Positions 1 through 7,733 of a DNA stretch of 64,000 nucleotides are shown here, one piece after another. The stretch is from Aquimarina sp. MAR_2010_214 (GTDB lineage Bacteria; Bacteroidota; Bacteroidia; Flavobacteriales; Flavobacteriaceae), in the NCBI RefSeq assembly GCF_002846555.1, contig NZ_PJMS01000001.1, positions 2,418,001-2,482,000 of the forward strand. The letters are read 5' to 3'. The notes under the pieces are model-generated. The model worked only from the letters and a program-made list of their open reading frames with translations, had not been told where the DNA came from and did not search any database. A program made the translations under genes and the position numbers. Positions within the stretch are counted from its first letter, which is position 1. Each line of letters begins with the position of its first letter.

Positions 1-567
1 ATTGATACCAAATCTCAAGGTATAGATGTTGTGATTTCTCATAAAGCTGACTTTGGTGAAAATACAACTTTGAAAAATGATCTGTCTGCCACCTTTGCAG
101 AGACCGAAGTAGAGGAGATTAGAATTCCGGCTAGAATTGCTAACGCAGGCCAGGGAGGTAATTTCTTTGATGCCCAGGAAGAAGCTTTTCTAACGTTGGC
201 ACAACCAAGAACAAAATTAAGCCTTACCAATGCATTATCTATTGGAAGGTATAATGTGCTATTAAGAAACGTATTCTTTGGAGAGGTAACCGATCCAGAT
301 GATTTTAATGGAGATCCAAGAGTCGAAGGAACAGTAGTTAGTGATGATGCTATTTATGGAGGGAAAGTTGTAACCGACCTTTCTGTTTCTGGAAAGATTT
401 TTGAAAACCTTAATATTACCATAGGAGCCAACAATCTATTAGACGTATATCCTGATGAAAATAGAGCAGGAGGAACAGCAGGTGATCAGTTTGTGTATTC
501 TAGAAGAACATCACAATTTGGATATACCGGAAGATTCTTATTTGCAAGAATTAATATTAGCCTATAG
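1..567 (+). CDS. TonB-dependent receptor, C-terminal part (gene starts before the window)
   Basis: The reading frame is open from the first base and ends at a TAG at 565-567, giving 188 visible residues. It holds the last strands of an outer-membrane beta-barrel. Alternating hydrophobic strands such as NLNITIGANNLLDVYPDE are characteristic of the penultimate strands of TonB-dependent receptors, where a conserved asparagine-leucine-aspartate turn precedes the tyrosine-proline. The final strand is FLFARINISL. Internal methionines such as the one at 31 are not starts, because the frame continues upstream. The substrate cannot be told from this part. A strong terminator follows 33 bases downstream. 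Confidence 0.85.
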   Translation: MDTKSQGIDVVISHKADFGENTTLKNDLSATFAETEVEEIRIPARIANAGQGGNFFDAQEEAFLTLAQPRTKLSLTNALSIGRYNVLLRNVFFGEVTDPDDFNGDPRVEGTVVSDDAIYGGKVVTDLSVSGKIFENLNITIGANNLLDVYPDENRAGGTAGDQFVYSRRTSQFGYTGRFLFARINISL

Positions 568-600
568 TTGAGTTTATACTATTAATTTAATGCAATAAAA

Positions 601-630
601 GGCGGGGATAAATTTATCCCCGCCTTTTTT
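601..630. terminator. Perfect palindromic bidirectional terminator
   Basis: A perfect 24-base palindrome (ggcggggataaa and its complement, 601-624) is flanked by AAAA on the left and TTTTTT on the right. It would act as a rho-independent terminator for the TonB receptor on the plus strand, and also for any minus-strand transcript arriving from the small ORF at 629-724. Confidence 0.9.
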
Positions 631-724
631 AAATCATCATTATAACAGCAAGAAGTGAAGCTACACTAAATAATAGGCAGAGTTTTGCAAAGAAATAACT
701 ATTAATTTTTATGTTAGTTTTCAT
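629..724 (-). CDS. Probable small hydrophobic protein, 31 residues
   Basis: I translated this minus-strand frame by hand: it begins MKTNIKINSYFFAK and continues with a hydrophobic stretch (about residues 13-31) ending in MMI, then TAA. The layout is a short basic N-terminus followed by one membrane segment. The stop lies in the T-run of the terminator at 601-630, so this terminator would close the transcript exactly at the end of the ORF. A good Bacteroidota promoter (934-964) points toward it about 210 bases upstream. No Shine-Dalgarno sequence is visible, which is common in this phylum. The family is not one I can name, and the ORF is short, so it may instead be a non-coding transcript. Confidence 0.4.
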   Translation of the reverse strand: MKTNIKINSYFFAKLCLLFSVASLLAVIMMI

Positions 725-933
725 GATTGATCGTTTTAATATTTTACAAATGAAATGTGGGGAAACTATTCTTTATCTATGAATAGCATGACTACAGGCC
801 TCAGGAAGACTCGATAAAAAACTTAACACTACTTTGAAGTTAAATCTGATTTTGGTTCTAAAAAAATTCATGATATGTTTTTTTAGTGTTTAATGTTTTA
901 TTGGTTATAGGTTTTAATCACAAACTGATGAAA

Positions 934-964
934 CAAAAGTAATTAGAGTTGTTGTCTTTACAAA
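934..964 (-). promoter_or_regulatory. Bacteroidota-type promoter, minus strand, toward the 31-residue ORF
   Basis: Read on the minus strand there is TTTG at 964-961, a 19-base spacer, and TACTTTTG at 941-934. This fits the Bacteroidota primary-sigma consensus TTTG-N19-TAnnTTTG. Transcription would begin near 928 and run to the palindromic terminator at 601-630, giving a transcript of about 300 bases. The stretch 725-930 contains no other ORF I can support, so it would be an untranslated leader. Confidence 0.6.
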
Positions 965-1142
965 TACGTGGAAATACGTAATTTTATATTCAAGTAAGCA
1001 AACTAAAAGAAAAGTTTTCCTGTGATTGGATATTTTGATGAATAAAAAAGCTGAATTAGCGTTTTTAAGGATATAATTTTCTAGAAATGGAAGAATATTA
1101 TGTGTTTGCTGCTTTTAAAGATGCACATCATATTAAATATTG

Positions 1143-1226
1143 TGCCCAGAGCGGGAGTCGAACCCGCACGCCCTAATGGACACATGGCCCTCAACCATGC
1201 CTGTCTACCAGTTCCAGCACCTGGGC
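1143..1226 (-). tRNA. tRNA-Leu (GAG)
   Basis: On the minus strand the 84 bases fold as a class II tRNA. The acceptor GCCCAGG pairs with TCTGGGC (one G-U pair), and the anticodon stem CATGG/CCATG encloses the loop TTGAGGG with anticodon GAG. There is a long variable arm and a normal T arm (GCGGGTTCGACTCCCGC). The CCA end is not encoded. It is the last gene of the Lys-Lys-Leu tRNA operon. Confidence 0.95.
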
Positions 1227-1289
1227 AGTATAATACTACAATATAACATAAAACTAAAAAAGTATCGTAAAAATTACGATACTTTTTAG

Positions 1290-1362
1290 TGACCGGGCTG
1301 GGGCTCGAACCCAGGACCCTCTCCTTAAAAGGGAGATGCTCTACCAACTGAGCTACCAGGTC
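1290..1362 (-). tRNA. tRNA-Lys (TTT), copy 2 of the operon
   Basis: This is a 73-base class I tRNA on the minus strand. The anticodon stem TCTCC/GGAGA holds the loop CTTTTAA with anticodon TTT. The T arm is CTGGGTTCGAGCCCCAG. It is identical over its full length to the tRNA at 1429-1501. The acceptor strands are GACCTGG and CCCGGTC, which leaves a U-C mismatch at pair 5:68. The CCA end is not encoded. Confidence 0.95.
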
Positions 1363-1428
1363 ATTGATAATTTCATTATCAGATATTTTTAAGAACTATA
1401 TAAATAATAATCAACTATTATTTATTTG

Positions 1429-1501
1429 TGACCGGGCTGGGGCTCGAACCCAGGACCCTCTCCTTAAAAGGGAGATGCTCTACCAACTGAGCTACCAGGT
1501 C
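1429..1501 (-). tRNA. tRNA-Lys (TTT), copy 1 of the operon
   Basis: This is the promoter-proximal copy, identical to the tRNA-Lys at 1290-1362 including the U-C mismatch in the acceptor stem at pair 5:68. The anticodon is TTT. The two copies are separated by 66 unrelated AT-rich bases, so only the tRNA unit is duplicated. Confidence 0.95.
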
Positions 1502-1530
1502 AGACATTCTTTTTTCCTTGAATGCGGGTG

Positions 1531-1560
1531 CAAATATACTATCATTAATTTATTTTTCAA
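1531..1560 (-). promoter_or_regulatory. Promoter of the tRNA-Lys-Lys-Leu operon
   Basis: On the minus strand there is TTG at 1560-1558, a 19-base spacer and TATATTTG at 1538-1531, an almost ideal Bacteroidota promoter. The predicted start near 1524 lies about 23 bases before the mature 5' end of the first tRNA-Lys. Confidence 0.75.
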
Positions 1561-1635
1561 GAAGAAATTCATATAAATTTGTATTTTGTTTAAAATGATG
1601 TTTTTTTTGAGCAATATCTATCTAATTTTTATGGT

Positions 1636-2157
1636 ATGAATATAGTTTTAATAGGGTATATGGGAAGTGGAAAATCCTTGATAGGCAGGGGTTTGGCTGA
1701 TAAGATGAAGTTGAATTATCTTGATTTGGATGATTTTATAGAAATTCAAGAAAAAAAATCAATTAAAAAGATTTTTGACGATCAAGGTGAGATATATTTT
1801 AGAAAAAAAGAATCTTTATACCTTAAAGAGGTGTTGGATACTTATGAAAACACTATTATTTCTCTTGGTGGAGGCACACCTTGTTTTGCAGGTAATCTAG
1901 AAACTGTAATAAATAAAGAAAATACAAAAAGTTTGTATTTACAAACCTCATTAGAAGAACTAACAAAAAGATTATTTGCAGAACGAAATAAACGACCATT
2001 GATTTCTCATATTGCCACATCAAACGAACTTAAAGATTTTGTTCGTAAACACTTGTTTGAACGATCTTTTTATTATAATCAGGCGGATTATAAAGTAATC
2101 ACCGATCAAAAAAATAAGGATCAAATAAGTGAAGAGGTTATAGCTCTTTTATTTTAA
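1636..2157 (+). CDS. aroK: Shikimate kinase
   Basis: This enzyme phosphorylates shikimate at the 3-hydroxyl with ATP in the cytoplasmic chorismate pathway. The 173-residue length is normal for AroK. The Walker A motif GYMGSGKS is at residues 7-14, the shikimate-binding aspartates are in the DLDD segment near 31-34, the glycine triplet is in SLGGGTPC, and the lid arginine region is ERNKRPL. The ATG at 1631 opens a two-codon frame (M-V-stop), so 1636 is the start. The last 9 bases overlap the 3' end of the convergent phosphoribosyltransferase gene, so the two messages share an antisense tail. Confidence 0.93.
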   Translation: MNIVLIGYMGSGKSLIGRGLADKMKLNYLDLDDFIEIQEKKSIKKIFDDQGEIYFRKKESLYLKEVLDTYENTIISLGGGTPCFAGNLETVINKENTKSLYLQTSLEELTKRLFAERNKRPLISHIATSNELKDFVRKHLFERSFYYNQADYKVITDQKNKDQISEEVIALLF

Positions 2158-2649
2158 AATAGCGAGATCCTCATCTCCGAATTTTACAATGATATGCTCG
2201 TGTAATGAAGTGGATAAAGAAATTCCTTTAAAATCAGCTTTAATTGGATATTTCTTGTGATTTCGGTTAACCAAAACCGCAGTCTTAAATCTGGAAAGAG
2301 GAACATCAAGAAAATGTTTTACGCCATAAATAAGGGCTGTCCCCGAATTAAGTACATCATCAGCAAGAATAACAGGCTTGTTTTGATACTCAGTTGCTTC
2401 TATTGAAGTTTTTACAGTATTATGAGGGGACTTTTTATTCATTGTAACCTCGCATAATGTAACTTTTATGTCAGAGATGTCTTCTAATATGACTTTTAAC
2501 CGTTTGGCAAATGTATATCCATTTTCTGCTATCCCTGCAATGATAATCTCTTTTTCATCAACATTAGTTTCGTAAATCTGATAAGCGATACGTTTTATCT
2601 TGTGTTGTATTTGTTCGTGGGTAAGAATTATATTGTTGTCGGTTTTCAT
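2149..2649 (-). CDS. PyrR-like type I phosphoribosyltransferase
   Basis: The protein has 166 residues and a type I PRTase fold. The PRPP-binding loop VILADDVLNSGTAL is at about residues 93-106, with two acidic residues followed by the glycine-threonine turn. The hood and flexible-loop region (MNKKSPHN, 70-77) is also of the expected type. Such proteins are often labelled PyrR or uracil phosphoribosyltransferase, but the substrate base cannot be decided from sequence. No pyrimidine genes are nearby and no attenuator is visible, so a PyrR regulatory role is not supported here. The gene ends inside the end of aroK on the opposite strand. Confidence 0.8.
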   Translation of the reverse strand: MKTDNNIILTHEQIQHKIKRIAYQIYETNVDEKEIIIAGIAENGYTFAKRLKVILEDISDIKVTLCEVTMNKKSPHNTVKTSIEATEYQNKPVILADDVLNSGTALIYGVKHFLDVPLSRFKTAVLVNRNHKKYPIKADFKGISLSTSLHEHIIVKFGDEDLAILK

Positions 2650-2723
2650 GTTTCAGAATTGTTGATTACTATTTAGAATAGCATAAATAAATTATTACTA
2701 TATAAATAGAGCATTATATAAAT

Positions 2724-3308
2724 TTATAATGGGTTTTCAAATATAAAAAAGAGTTCGTTACCTATGCGTGGTTCTATAGAATTATAACAGTTTTCTAATG
2801 TTTTTATAGTAAAATATTCAGAAAACAAGAGTTCATATTCTTTTTTGTTTCCTCCAAAAGGAGGTCCGTTATGTTTAAAATCTTGATTAAACAAAACTCC
2901 AACCAGTTTTCCCTTTGGAGAAAGAAGGTTAGAGATTTTGCTAGAATAATCTCTTCGTCGTTCTGGATGTAAAGCACAGAAAAAAGTCTGCTCAATAATC
3001 AAATCAAATTTGTTCTGGTAATTAAAAAAATCATTGCAAATTAATTTTTCAGAAGGAAATTCAGGTAATCGTCGTTTAAAACTTTGTAATACATCTTCAA
3101 CGAGGTCCAATATGTATATATTTTTAAAACCCAATTTAAACAGGTATTCTGCTTCATAGGCATTTCCACAACCTGGAATAAGGATTTTAATGTCTTTATC
3201 TGTAAGTTGATCAAAATAACAGGAGATAGGAGGAGAAGCAAAACCAATATCCCATCCAGTTTGTTCATTTTGATAACGATATTTCCAATATTGTTTATCT
3301 GGTATCAT
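2724..3308 (-). CDS. TPMT-family SAM-dependent methyltransferase
   Basis: The 194-residue protein matches the thiopurine/thiol S-methyltransferase family. It has an N-terminal TGWDIGFASPP segment (17-27), the SAM-binding motif I ILIPGCGNAYEAEYL (42-56), the family motif EQTFFCALHPERR (about 106-118), and PPFGG (about 149-153). Bacterial members methylate small thiols, halides or metalloids; the substrate here is unknown. The start codon overlaps the stop of the upstream S4 gene in a 4-base TCAT (ATGA) junction, so the two genes are translationally coupled. Confidence 0.82.
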   Translation of the reverse strand: MIPDKQYWKYRYQNEQTGWDIGFASPPISCYFDQLTDKDIKILIPGCGNAYEAEYLFKLGFKNIYILDLVEDVLQSFKRRLPEFPSEKLICNDFFNYQNKFDLIIEQTFFCALHPERRRDYSSKISNLLSPKGKLVGVLFNQDFKHNGPPFGGNKKEYELLFSEYFTIKTLENCYNSIEPRIGNELFFIFENPL

Positions 3309-3691
3309 TCTTCACTGTCATTTATATCGCCATCAAACCAATCATCGATATCTCTTCGATCTTTTTTGGTAGGCCTACCCATACCTTTTTTTCGATAATA
3401 ATCTTTAGAATATCTTAAAAGATCTAATTTTTGCAACGCTTCCTTAGGAGTGGTGTCTTTACGATAGATATCGACGAGCTTAGCTCCAATCCGATTATCA
3501 GGTGTATCGAGTACCACAAGTTCATAATTAATTTGATTTTTACGAACAGTGATTTTATCCATAGGATAGACATCTCTAGAAGGTTTGATGATATCTCCGT
3601 TTACACGAATTTTACCATCTTTACATGCTTTTGTAGCAATACTTCGAGTTTTAAAGTATCGAATACACCATAAATATTTGTCAACTCGCAT
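3305..3691 (-). CDS. S4-domain RNA-binding protein (Hsp15/RqcP type)
   Basis: Residues 2-32 form an S4 RNA-binding domain (RVDKYLWCIRYFKTRS, then ACKDGKIRVNG). The remaining part is a basic tail with GRPTKKDRRDIDDWF. This is the layout of Hsp15 (HslR), which binds stalled 50S subunits carrying peptidyl-tRNA. The length of 128 residues is normal. It is the first gene of a two-gene unit with the TPMT-like methyltransferase. Confidence 0.85.
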   Translation of the reverse strand: MRVDKYLWCIRYFKTRSIATKACKDGKIRVNGDIIKPSRDVYPMDKITVRKNQINYELVVLDTPDNRIGAKLVDIYRKDTTPKEALQKLDLLRYSKDYYRKKGMGRPTKKDRRDIDDWFDGDINDSEE

Positions 3692-3781
3692 AAAAAATAA
3701 TTAAAATGCGTTTTTATATTAAATAATTGTGAAACAAAAGTACAAGAAAATCGTATCTTGCGCCTTCAAAAAAGTAAATAC

Positions 3782-4765
3782 ATGAATGTAATAAAATATT
3801 GTTGTGCCGTTGTGCTAGCTTTGGTGGTTTTATATGCTTGTAAAAAAGATGATGATGATGGTGGTGCAGCTGTCGTTCCTCCAAGAGATAGAGGAGAACA
3901 ACAAATAACTGATGATGCAGCACTTCAGGACTATTTAAGAACACATTTTTATACTCTTGAGGATGTGTTTGTAAATAACGACGCTACTGCAGAATATCAA
4001 GCTACAAAGTTCGATACTATAGCAGGTGCTAATAGTGGAGAACAATCAATTTTGGATTCCCCTCTTTTAACAACAAAGAAAATTACGAGAAGTGATGTAG
4101 AATACACGTTGTATGTCTTAAATTTAAATAAAGGAGAGGGTGAGCATAATCCTACTTTTGCTGATTCTACACTAGTGACATATAAGGGAGAATTACTATA
4201 TAAACCAAAGAGTTCTGATAAAGTGTTTGATAGCGCAATAAACCCTGTGTGGTTTGATTTGGGAAGCCCTGCTGGCGGTGCTATAGAAGGCTTTAGAGAA
4301 TCATTAGTCGATTTTGAAGGAGCTTTGAATTTTGTTCAAAATAGTGATGGTTCGGTTACATATACCGGCTATGGAAACTTAGTCGTGTTTATGCCTTCTG
4401 GTTTAGCTTATTTTAATGAACCTCGCTCAGGTATTCCTACATATTCTCCGTTAATATTTAATATTCAATTATATAAAGTTAATCAGACTGATCATGATAG
4501 AGATGGTTTACCGTCTTATTTAGAAGATATAGATGGCGACCGTATAGTGTTAGATTCAGATGATGATACAGATGGTGATAATACACCAAATTATATAGAT
4601 AATGATGATGATAGAGATGGTACCCTAACCAAAGATGAAATAACAGTTAATGATAGTAATAATGATGGATTTATTACTCCGGATGAAATTACATATTATG
4701 ATGATGATGGCGATGGTATAAAAAATCATCTTGATGCCGATGATAGAGATTTGAAAAACGAATAA
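3782..4765 (+). CDS. FKBP-type peptidyl-prolyl isomerase lipoprotein with acidic calcium-binding-like tail
   Basis: The 327-residue product starts MNVIKYCCAVVLALVV and has a lipobox LYAC with the lipidated cysteine at residue 20. An Asp-rich linker follows. The central part (about 120-235) resembles an FKBP fold, with VTYKGELLY, GFRESL and a closing FNIQLYKV strand. The last 95 residues are tandem Asp-rich loops (DHDRDGLPSYLEDIDGD, DDDTDGDNTPNYIDNDDD, DSNNDGFITPDE) like thrombospondin type 3 or EF-hand calcium loops. I chose the ATG at 3782; a TTG at 3758 in the same frame would put eight charged residues before a good signal peptide. It is probably anchored in a membrane facing the periplasm. 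A shared terminator follows. Confidence 0.82.
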   Translation: MNVIKYCCAVVLALVVLYACKKDDDDGGAAVVPPRDRGEQQITDDAALQDYLRTHFYTLEDVFVNNDATAEYQATKFDTIAGANSGEQSILDSPLLTTKKITRSDVEYTLYVLNLNKGEGEHNPTFADSTLVTYKGELLYKPKSSDKVFDSAINPVWFDLGSPAGGAIEGFRESLVDFEGALNFVQNSDGSVTYTGYGNLVVFMPSGLAYFNEPRSGIPTYSPLIFNIQLYKVNQTDHDRDGLPSYLEDIDGDRIVLDSDDDTDGDNTPNYIDNDDDRDGTLTKDEITVNDSNNDGFITPDEITYYDDDGDGIKNHLDADDRDLKNE

Positions 4766-4770
4766 TAAAA

Positions 4771-4801
4771 AGCTCCGATTTGAAAAATCGGAGCTTTTTT
4801 T
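4771..4801. terminator. Bidirectional terminator between FKBP lipoprotein and beta-barrel gene
   Basis: AGCTCCGATT (4771-4780) and AATCGGAGCT (4786-4795) form a 10-bp stem with a 5-base loop. A run of T follows on the plus strand, and a run of A before it gives T on the minus strand. It serves the two convergent genes. Confidence 0.9.
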
Positions 4802-4816
4802 GTGACAAATTTAGAT

Positions 4817-5401
4817 CTATAAATCTAAAGAAAGACCGATAATGAATTGATTTGGCCTAGAGTCGACTCTTATACTTTTATCTATTGATTCTGCATGATT
4901 TTTACTAAGTCCCCGTTCATATCGTATATCCGCATTAAATCTACCAAATTGTACACCAGCACCAAATTGTAATCCAACAGTAAACTCATTATTAACATCA
5001 CCGAGTCTTACGTCTTCTAGATCTGTTTCAACAATATACTGTAATGCAGGACCTCCAAAAACATGTATTGGTCCCAAAACAGAAATTCCTAAAAGAATAG
5101 GTAAATCTAACTTCTTAATCGTGTAATCAAGCTCTGTGTTTGCGAGTTTATATGAACTATTGTTTACGGTGTATTGTAATTCTGGTTTGAGATAAATATT
5201 ATCGGTTAATTTTCCTCTTAAAAATACACCTAGATGATACCCCACTCGATCATCTGCCGTTGTTCTTGTGACATCGGTAATTTCGATTTTACCATTATCT
5301 CCATAGTTAAGCCCTCCTTTTACTCCAAAAGTTACTCTTTTTTCCTGTGCAAGTATAGCACAAGAAGTAAATAACATAAAAAAGATAAATACATTTTTCA
5401 T
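4817..5401 (-). CDS. PorT-like outer-membrane beta-barrel protein
   Basis: The 194-residue protein has a signal peptide of about 18 residues (ending ILAQ) and then amphipathic strands typical of the eight-stranded outer-membrane barrel family often annotated as PorT family. The first strand is VTFGVKGGLNYGD and the last FIIGLSLDL. Strands such as YHLGVFLRGKL and FGAGVQFGRFNADIRYERGL are clearly visible. The function is unknown. It is a single-gene unit convergent with the FKBP lipoprotein gene. Confidence 0.78.
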   Translation of the reverse strand: MKNVFIFFMLFTSCAILAQEKRVTFGVKGGLNYGDNGKIEITDVTRTTADDRVGYHLGVFLRGKLTDNIYLKPELQYTVNNSSYKLANTELDYTIKKLDLPILLGISVLGPIHVFGGPALQYIVETDLEDVRLGDVNNEFTVGLQFGAGVQFGRFNADIRYERGLSKNHAESIDKSIRVDSRPNQFIIGLSLDL

Positions 5402-5688
5402 TATAAAATAATTTTTGCTTCAACCAGAATTATGTAATAGAATTTTATTATTAGGTTTAAAATGCAATAAAACCTGGAGCTTTCTTATTTTTCATATAGC
5501 GTCAGCTATATTTATACTAAAAAATGTGCTATCCCATCATCAGGTCTTGAAGCAGTTTCAAACTGTAATAGATTATCTATTGCGTAATCTGAATTTAAAG
5601 ATTAATAAAATAATTTGAGTGATTTTGGTATAAAGGCTAGTCTTTAAAGAACGAATGTCTTTCTGTTTTATTTTTCATAAAAACAAAA
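5402..5688. other. Intergenic region without a supported gene
   Basis: An ORF of 67 codons at 5415-5618 lacks any recognisable domain or signal and its composition looks random. A short hairpin, ATATAGC-gtca-GCTATAT, lies at 5494-5511. I see no convincing promoter. The region probably holds only the upstream sequence of the beta-barrel gene and the 3' trailer of the transketolase transcript. Confidence 0.5.
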
Positions 5689-5716
5689 AACCTTCTGAAA
5701 TAAATCAGAAGGTTTT
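5689..5716 (-). terminator. Terminator of the transketolase operon
   Basis: AACCTTCTGA (5689-5698) pairs with TCAGAAGGTT (5705-5714) around a 6-base loop. On the minus strand the hairpin is followed by TTTTTTGTTTTT, a proper U-tract, just after the stop codon of the second transketolase gene. Confidence 0.85.
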
Positions 5717-5737
5717 CTTAATATTAAAAAAATAGTA

Positions 5738-6691
5738 TTATTTTCTTTTTAACACTTTTTGTACGGCTTTACCTATAGCTTCTGCGTTTAAGCCATATTT
5801 TTCCATTAACTGATCTGGTGTTCCGCTTTCCCCAAAAGTATCGTTTGTTGCAATAAATTCTTGTGGAACAGGATTATGTTGTGTCAAAACTCTCGAAACG
5901 CTTTCTCCTAAACCGCCTAAAAAGTTATGTTCTTCTGCAGTAACGATACAGCCTGTTTTCTTTACTGAATTTAGAATTGCTTCATCATCAAGTGGTTTTA
6001 TAGTGTGTATGTTAATGACTTCTGCACTGATCCCTTGTTTGTGTAGCGACTCTGCCGCTTGTAAAGCTTCCCATACCAAATGACCTGTAGCAACTATAGT
6101 TACATCGGTTCCTTCTTGTAGTAGAACTGCTTTTCCGATTTCGAATTTTTGATCTTCTGGAGTGAAATTAGCAACTTTTGGTCTTCCAAACCTTAAATAA
6201 ACCGGGCCTTCGTAATCCGCTATTGCTAGAGTAGCAGCTTTGGTTTGATTGTAATCACATGTGTTGATTACTGTCATTCCTGGTAGCATTTTCATAAGGC
6301 CAATATCTTCAAGAATTTGGTGTGTTGCACCATCTTCTCCTAAAGTAAGACCGGCGTGCGAAGCACAAATCTTTACATTTTTATCACTATAGGCTATAGA
6401 TTGACGAATTTGGTCATAAACACGTCCTGTAGAGAAATTTGCAAACGTTCCTGTAAAAGGGATTTTACCACCTATGGTTAATCCAGCTGCAATTCCCATC
6501 ATATTTGCTTCAGCAATACCAATCTGAAAAAAACGTTCGGGATGATTAGCGATAAAAGCATCCATTTTTAAAGAACCGATCAAATCGGCACATAATGCCA
6601 CTACATTTTCATTAGTCTTACCTAATTCTTCTAAACCGGCTCCAAAACCAGAACGAGTATCTTTTTTTCCTGTATCTATATATTTTTTCAT
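5738..6691 (-). CDS. Transketolase, C-terminal subunit
   Basis: The 317-residue protein carries the pyrimidine-binding and C-terminal domains of transketolase. The catalytic glutamate sits in FQIGIAEANMMGIAAGL, which binds the aminopyrimidine of thiamine diphosphate. The segment SHAGLTLGEDGATHQ supplies substrate-binding histidines, and the C-terminal domain contains the turn TAEEHNFLGGLGE. It works with the N-terminal subunit encoded 20 bases upstream to move two-carbon units in the pentose phosphate pathway. A split transketolase occurs in many Bacteroidota and archaea. Confidence 0.92.
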   Translation of the reverse strand: MKKYIDTGKKDTRSGFGAGLEELGKTNENVVALCADLIGSLKMDAFIANHPERFFQIGIAEANMMGIAAGLTIGGKIPFTGTFANFSTGRVYDQIRQSIAYSDKNVKICASHAGLTLGEDGATHQILEDIGLMKMLPGMTVINTCDYNQTKAATLAIADYEGPVYLRFGRPKVANFTPEDQKFEIGKAVLLQEGTDVTIVATGHLVWEALQAAESLHKQGISAEVINIHTIKPLDDEAILNSVKKTGCIVTAEEHNFLGGLGESVSRVLTQHNPVPQEFIATNDTFGESGTPDQLMEKYGLNAEAIGKAVQKVLKRK

Positions 6692-6711
6692 TTTCTTTTT
6701 GATTTGGTAAA

Positions 6712-7557
6712 TTAATAATCTCCTAGAGTTTCAGGATTTTGTGCTAATCCACTTTCTAGCTGTTCATCATTAGGAGCTTTACCATGCCATGCATGTGTAT
6801 GCATCATAAAATCAACTCCATTACCCATTACAGTATGCATTAATATACAAACAGGTTTTCCTTTACCTGTTCTACTTTTTGCTTCTTTTAAGCCTTCAAT
6901 AACTGCAGATATGTTGTTACCTTCTTTAATTTCCATAACATCCCAGCCAAAAGCTTCAAACTTAGCTTTTAGATCTCCCAGCGGAAGAACATCATCTGTA
7001 GAACCATCTATTTGTTGACCATTATAATCAATAGTAGCAATAAGATTGTCTACTTTTTTACCTGAAGCATACATAGCTGCTTCCCAAATTTGTCCTTCTT
7101 GAAGTTCTCCATCACCATGCAGACTATATACGAGGTGAGGATCATTATTTAGTTTTTTTGCTTGTGCAGCACCCAAAGCTACAGACATTCCTTGTCCTAA
7201 TGATCCAGAAGCAATACGAATACCAGGAAGCCCTTCATGAGTTGTTGGATGCCCTTGCAATCTACTGTTGATTAGCCTAAACGTGTTTAGCTCTTCTACA
7301 GGGAAATACCCACTTCGTGCTAATACACTATAATAGACTGGTGAAATGTGACCATTAGATAAGAAAAAGATATCTTCATCGATACCATTCATATCAAAAT
7401 CATCTTTTCGATCTAAAACTTCTTGAAACAGGGCAACAAAAAATTCTGTACAGCCCAAAGATCCTCCAGGGTGACCAGAATTAACTTTGTGTACTTGTCG
7501 TAAAATATCTCTACGTACTTGTGTTGCAAAATCCTCTAATTGTTTTGTTTTTGGCAT
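6712..7557 (-). CDS. Transketolase, N-terminal subunit
   Basis: The product is 281 residues beginning MPKTKQLEDFATQVRRDILR. It has the diphosphate-binding half of transketolase: GHPGGSLG near the N-terminus, GSLGQGMS, and the thiamine diphosphate motif GDGELQEG followed after about 25 residues by the asparagine in IDYNGQQIDG. The frame stays open upstream to 7689, but the promoter at 7588-7618 places transcription start near 7581, inside that extension, and the extra 44 residues are hydrophobic and unlike the family. I therefore take 7557 as the start. It forms a two-gene operon with the C-terminal subunit. Confidence 0.92.
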   Translation of the reverse strand: MPKTKQLEDFATQVRRDILRQVHKVNSGHPGGSLGCTEFFVALFQEVLDRKDDFDMNGIDEDIFFLSNGHISPVYYSVLARSGYFPVEELNTFRLINSRLQGHPTTHEGLPGIRIASGSLGQGMSVALGAAQAKKLNNDPHLVYSLHGDGELQEGQIWEAAMYASGKKVDNLIATIDYNGQQIDGSTDDVLPLGDLKAKFEAFGWDVMEIKEGNNISAVIEGLKEAKSRTGKGKPVCILMHTVMGNGVDFMMHTHAWHGKAPNDEQLESGLAQNPETLGDY

Positions 7558-7587
7558 TATATTGCTGATTTCTTGATAATAAAGCCC

Positions 7588-7618
7588 CAAAAATACAGGT
7601 TTTGTATGCGGTGACAAA
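7588..7618 (-). promoter_or_regulatory. Promoter of the transketolase operon
   Basis: On the minus strand TTTG (7618-7615), a 19-base spacer and TATTTTTG (7595-7588) match the Bacteroidota consensus exactly. The start near 7581 leaves a leader of about 24 bases and excludes the longer in-frame start at 7689. Confidence 0.8.
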
Positions 7619-7681
7619 ATGTATAGACTGCTTTTAATTAAGAAACTAATGTTAATAACAAAAAGTTTTAGAAAACCTAAG

Positions 7682-7713
7682 TTGATCAATGTGATTTTAG
7701 TTAGTTATCTTTG
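7682..7713 (+). promoter_or_regulatory. Promoter of tgt
   Basis: TTG at 7682-7684, a 21-base spacer and TATCTTTG at 7706-7713 form a Bacteroidota promoter that drives tgt and probably the downstream lptG and transporter genes. It is divergent from the transketolase promoter, about 64 bases away. Confidence 0.75.
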
Positions 7714-7733
7714 CGCTCCATCAAACAGGAATT

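Noticed and set aside
1081..1576. Two ORFs of 88 and 70 codons around 1081-1347 and 1364-1576
   Set aside because: They run across the tRNA genes and contain translated tRNA sequence.
3714..3944. 76-codon minus-strand ORF rich in histidine
   Set aside because: It is the antisense shadow of the Asp-rich start of the FKBP lipoprotein gene.
5415..5618. 67-codon plus-strand ORF
   Set aside because: No signal peptide, domain or promoter; composition looks like chance in an AT-rich gap.
7558..7689. N-terminal extension of the transketolase N-terminal subunit
   Set aside because: A consensus promoter lies inside it, and the extra residues do not fit the family.
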